Shown piece by piece: positions 63,257 to 64,000 of a DNA stretch of 64,000 bases. Positions within the stretch are counted from its first letter, which is position 1. Each line of letters opens with the position of its first letter. Source of the DNA: TWA4 sp034086685. Lineage in GTDB: Bacteria; Bacillota; Clostridia; Lachnospirales; Lachnospiraceae. The DNA lies in NCBI GenBank assembly GCA_034086685.1, contig JAXDZY010000124.1, positions 1-64,000 on the forward strand, given 5' to 3'. A program made the translations under genes and the position numbers. A model generated the notes under the pieces. That model had not been told where the DNA came from. It did not search any database and worked only from the letters and a program-made list of their open reading frames with translations.

Positions 63257-64000
63257 TATTTACTCGCCTGTCTGAACTCTGTTGTAAAAGCAGGATTGTA
63301 CAGCTCGGAACGACTGTAATGGCTGTGGGAAACCACATCACCGATGATCATAAGAGCTGTCTTTGTAATATTATTTTCACGGGCTGACTCTGCCAGAGTA
63401 CCTACTGTGCAGACAACCGTTTTTTCATCTTCCCATGTTGCCTTATAAACGATAGCTGCCGGTGTGTCTGCCGTATAACCGCCTGCAATCAGACGCTCAG
63501 ACAGCTTATCCAGCATACTGGTGCTCAGGAAAATAACCATGGTGGCCTGGTGGGCCGCAAGTGAGGCAATCTCCTCCTTTTCCGGTACCGGAGTTCTGCC
63601 TGCCATGCGGGTAATAATAACACTCTGAGATACATCAGGCAGCGTATATTCCAGATTCAGAGCAGAAGCTGCACCGCAGAAAGAACTTACACCGGGAGTA
63701 GAATCATATTCGATTCCTCTTTTATCCAGTTCATCCATCTGTTCACGGATTGCTCCATACAGGCAGGGATCACCGGTATGTAAACGAACTGTCAGCAGTC
63801 CCTGATCTTCTGCTCTGTACATAACCTCCAGAACCTCTTCCAGAGTCATATAAGCACTGTTGTAAACTTTGCAGTCTTCTTTTTTATACTCCAGCAGCTG
63901 AGGGTTCACCAGAGATCCTGCATAAATAATAACATCCGCTTCCTGAAGCAGTTTCATTCCTCTTACCGTAATAAGATCCGGAGCTCCGGAACCGGCACCT
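63256..64000 (-). CDS. cbiF: cobalt-precorrin-4 C11-methyltransferase, cut by window edge
   Basis: This tetrapyrrole methylase adds the C11 methyl group. The frame runs on to the window edge: the bases before the Met at 63957 encode GAGSGAPDLITVRG, the SAM-binding start of CbiF, so only a few N-terminal residues are missing. Seen blocks are VIYAGSLVNPQLL, LHTGDPCLYGAI, STPGVSSFCGAASAL and ITRMAGRTPVPE. It is the first visible gene of the cobalamin cluster; upstream genes lie outside. Confidence 0.94.
   Translation of the reverse strand, partial: GAGSGAPDLITVRGMKLLQEADVIIYAGSLVNPQLLEYKKEDCKVYNSAYMTLEEVLEVMYRAEDQGLLTVRLHTGDPCLYGAIREQMDELDKRGIEYDSTPGVSSFCGAASALNLEYTLPDVSQSVIITRMAGRTPVPEKEEIASLAAHQATMVIFLSTSMLDKLSERLIAGGYTADTPAAIVYKATWEDEKTVVCTVGTLAESARENNITKTALMIIGDVVSHSHYSRSELYNPAFTTEFRQASK

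Noticed and set aside
1..64000. tRNA, rRNA, CRISPR arrays, insertion sequences, prophage or integrase genes
   Set aside because: None was recognised by eye on either strand.

Overview
The window looks like chromosomal DNA of an anaerobic Gram-positive Firmicute, most likely Lachnospiraceae (Blautia/Ruminococcus-like). This is an inference from gene content, not from a search: strong GGAGG ribosome-binding sites, sigma-A promoters with 17-bp spacers, a rhodanese-less ThiI beside its own cysteine desulfurase, a GerM-like lipoprotein, TelA/XpaC, a DUF4250 protein and an oxygen-independent cobalamin pathway. I see no rRNA, tRNA, CRISPR array, insertion sequence or prophage. Most genes lie on the minus strand.

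Layout. 1-750: a short HPr-like gene with its own promoter and a two-way terminator. 751-10617 (minus): one long probable operon, comEA, response regulator, sensor kinase, GerM-like lipoprotein, comEC, rsmE, nifS-type desulfurase, thiI. It joins DNA-uptake genes, a two-component system and tRNA thiolation. 10772-15467 (minus): argC-argB-argD and a CLC-type antiporter gene, divergent from argG (plus) across a shared promoter/operator region. 16996-18014 (plus): an MBL-fold hydrolase and a DUF4250 protein. 18131-23401 (minus): telA, xpaC and a large protein with a PPDK-type ATP-grasp domain. The xpaC promoter sits between two copies of an 11-bp palindrome. 23635-27293: an Lsa-type ABC-F gene with an attenuator-like leader, divergent from a COG3044-type ATPase. 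27339-32152 (minus): heterodimeric ABC exporter, NUDIX hydrolase, nitrilase-family amidase. 32387-37619: clpB, a MocR-type regulator with an altered PLP site, a barnase-like secreted ribonuclease and a PH-domain protein. 38008-43873: an AraC regulator, lysC, an ECF sigma factor with a shortened putative anti-sigma partner, a 496-bp structured gap and typA. 44121-50061: an LspA-like peptidase, a subtilisin-family protease, a ClpX with an extended N-terminal part, an HtrA protease and a small unknown protein.

50248-64000 (minus) is a densely packed cobalamin cluster. In transcription order it runs cbiF (cut by the window edge), cbiG, cbiH, a cbiJ-cbiE-cbiT fusion, cbiA, cobT, cobU, cobS, a short cobU-like gene, a cobC-like phosphatase, cbiB, cobD, cbiP, cbiC. 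Together these cover ring methylation and contraction, amidation, aminopropanol attachment and nucleotide-loop assembly. cbiD, cbiL, a cobalt chelatase and cobA are not in view and may lie beyond the right edge.

No complete new system can be proven from sequence alone. The best candidates for a closer look are the XpaC-TelA/PPDK-like locus with its twin operators, the barnase-like lipoprotein without a visible inhibitor, the ABC-F leader, the PLP-lysine-less MocR regulator and the CbiJET fusion.
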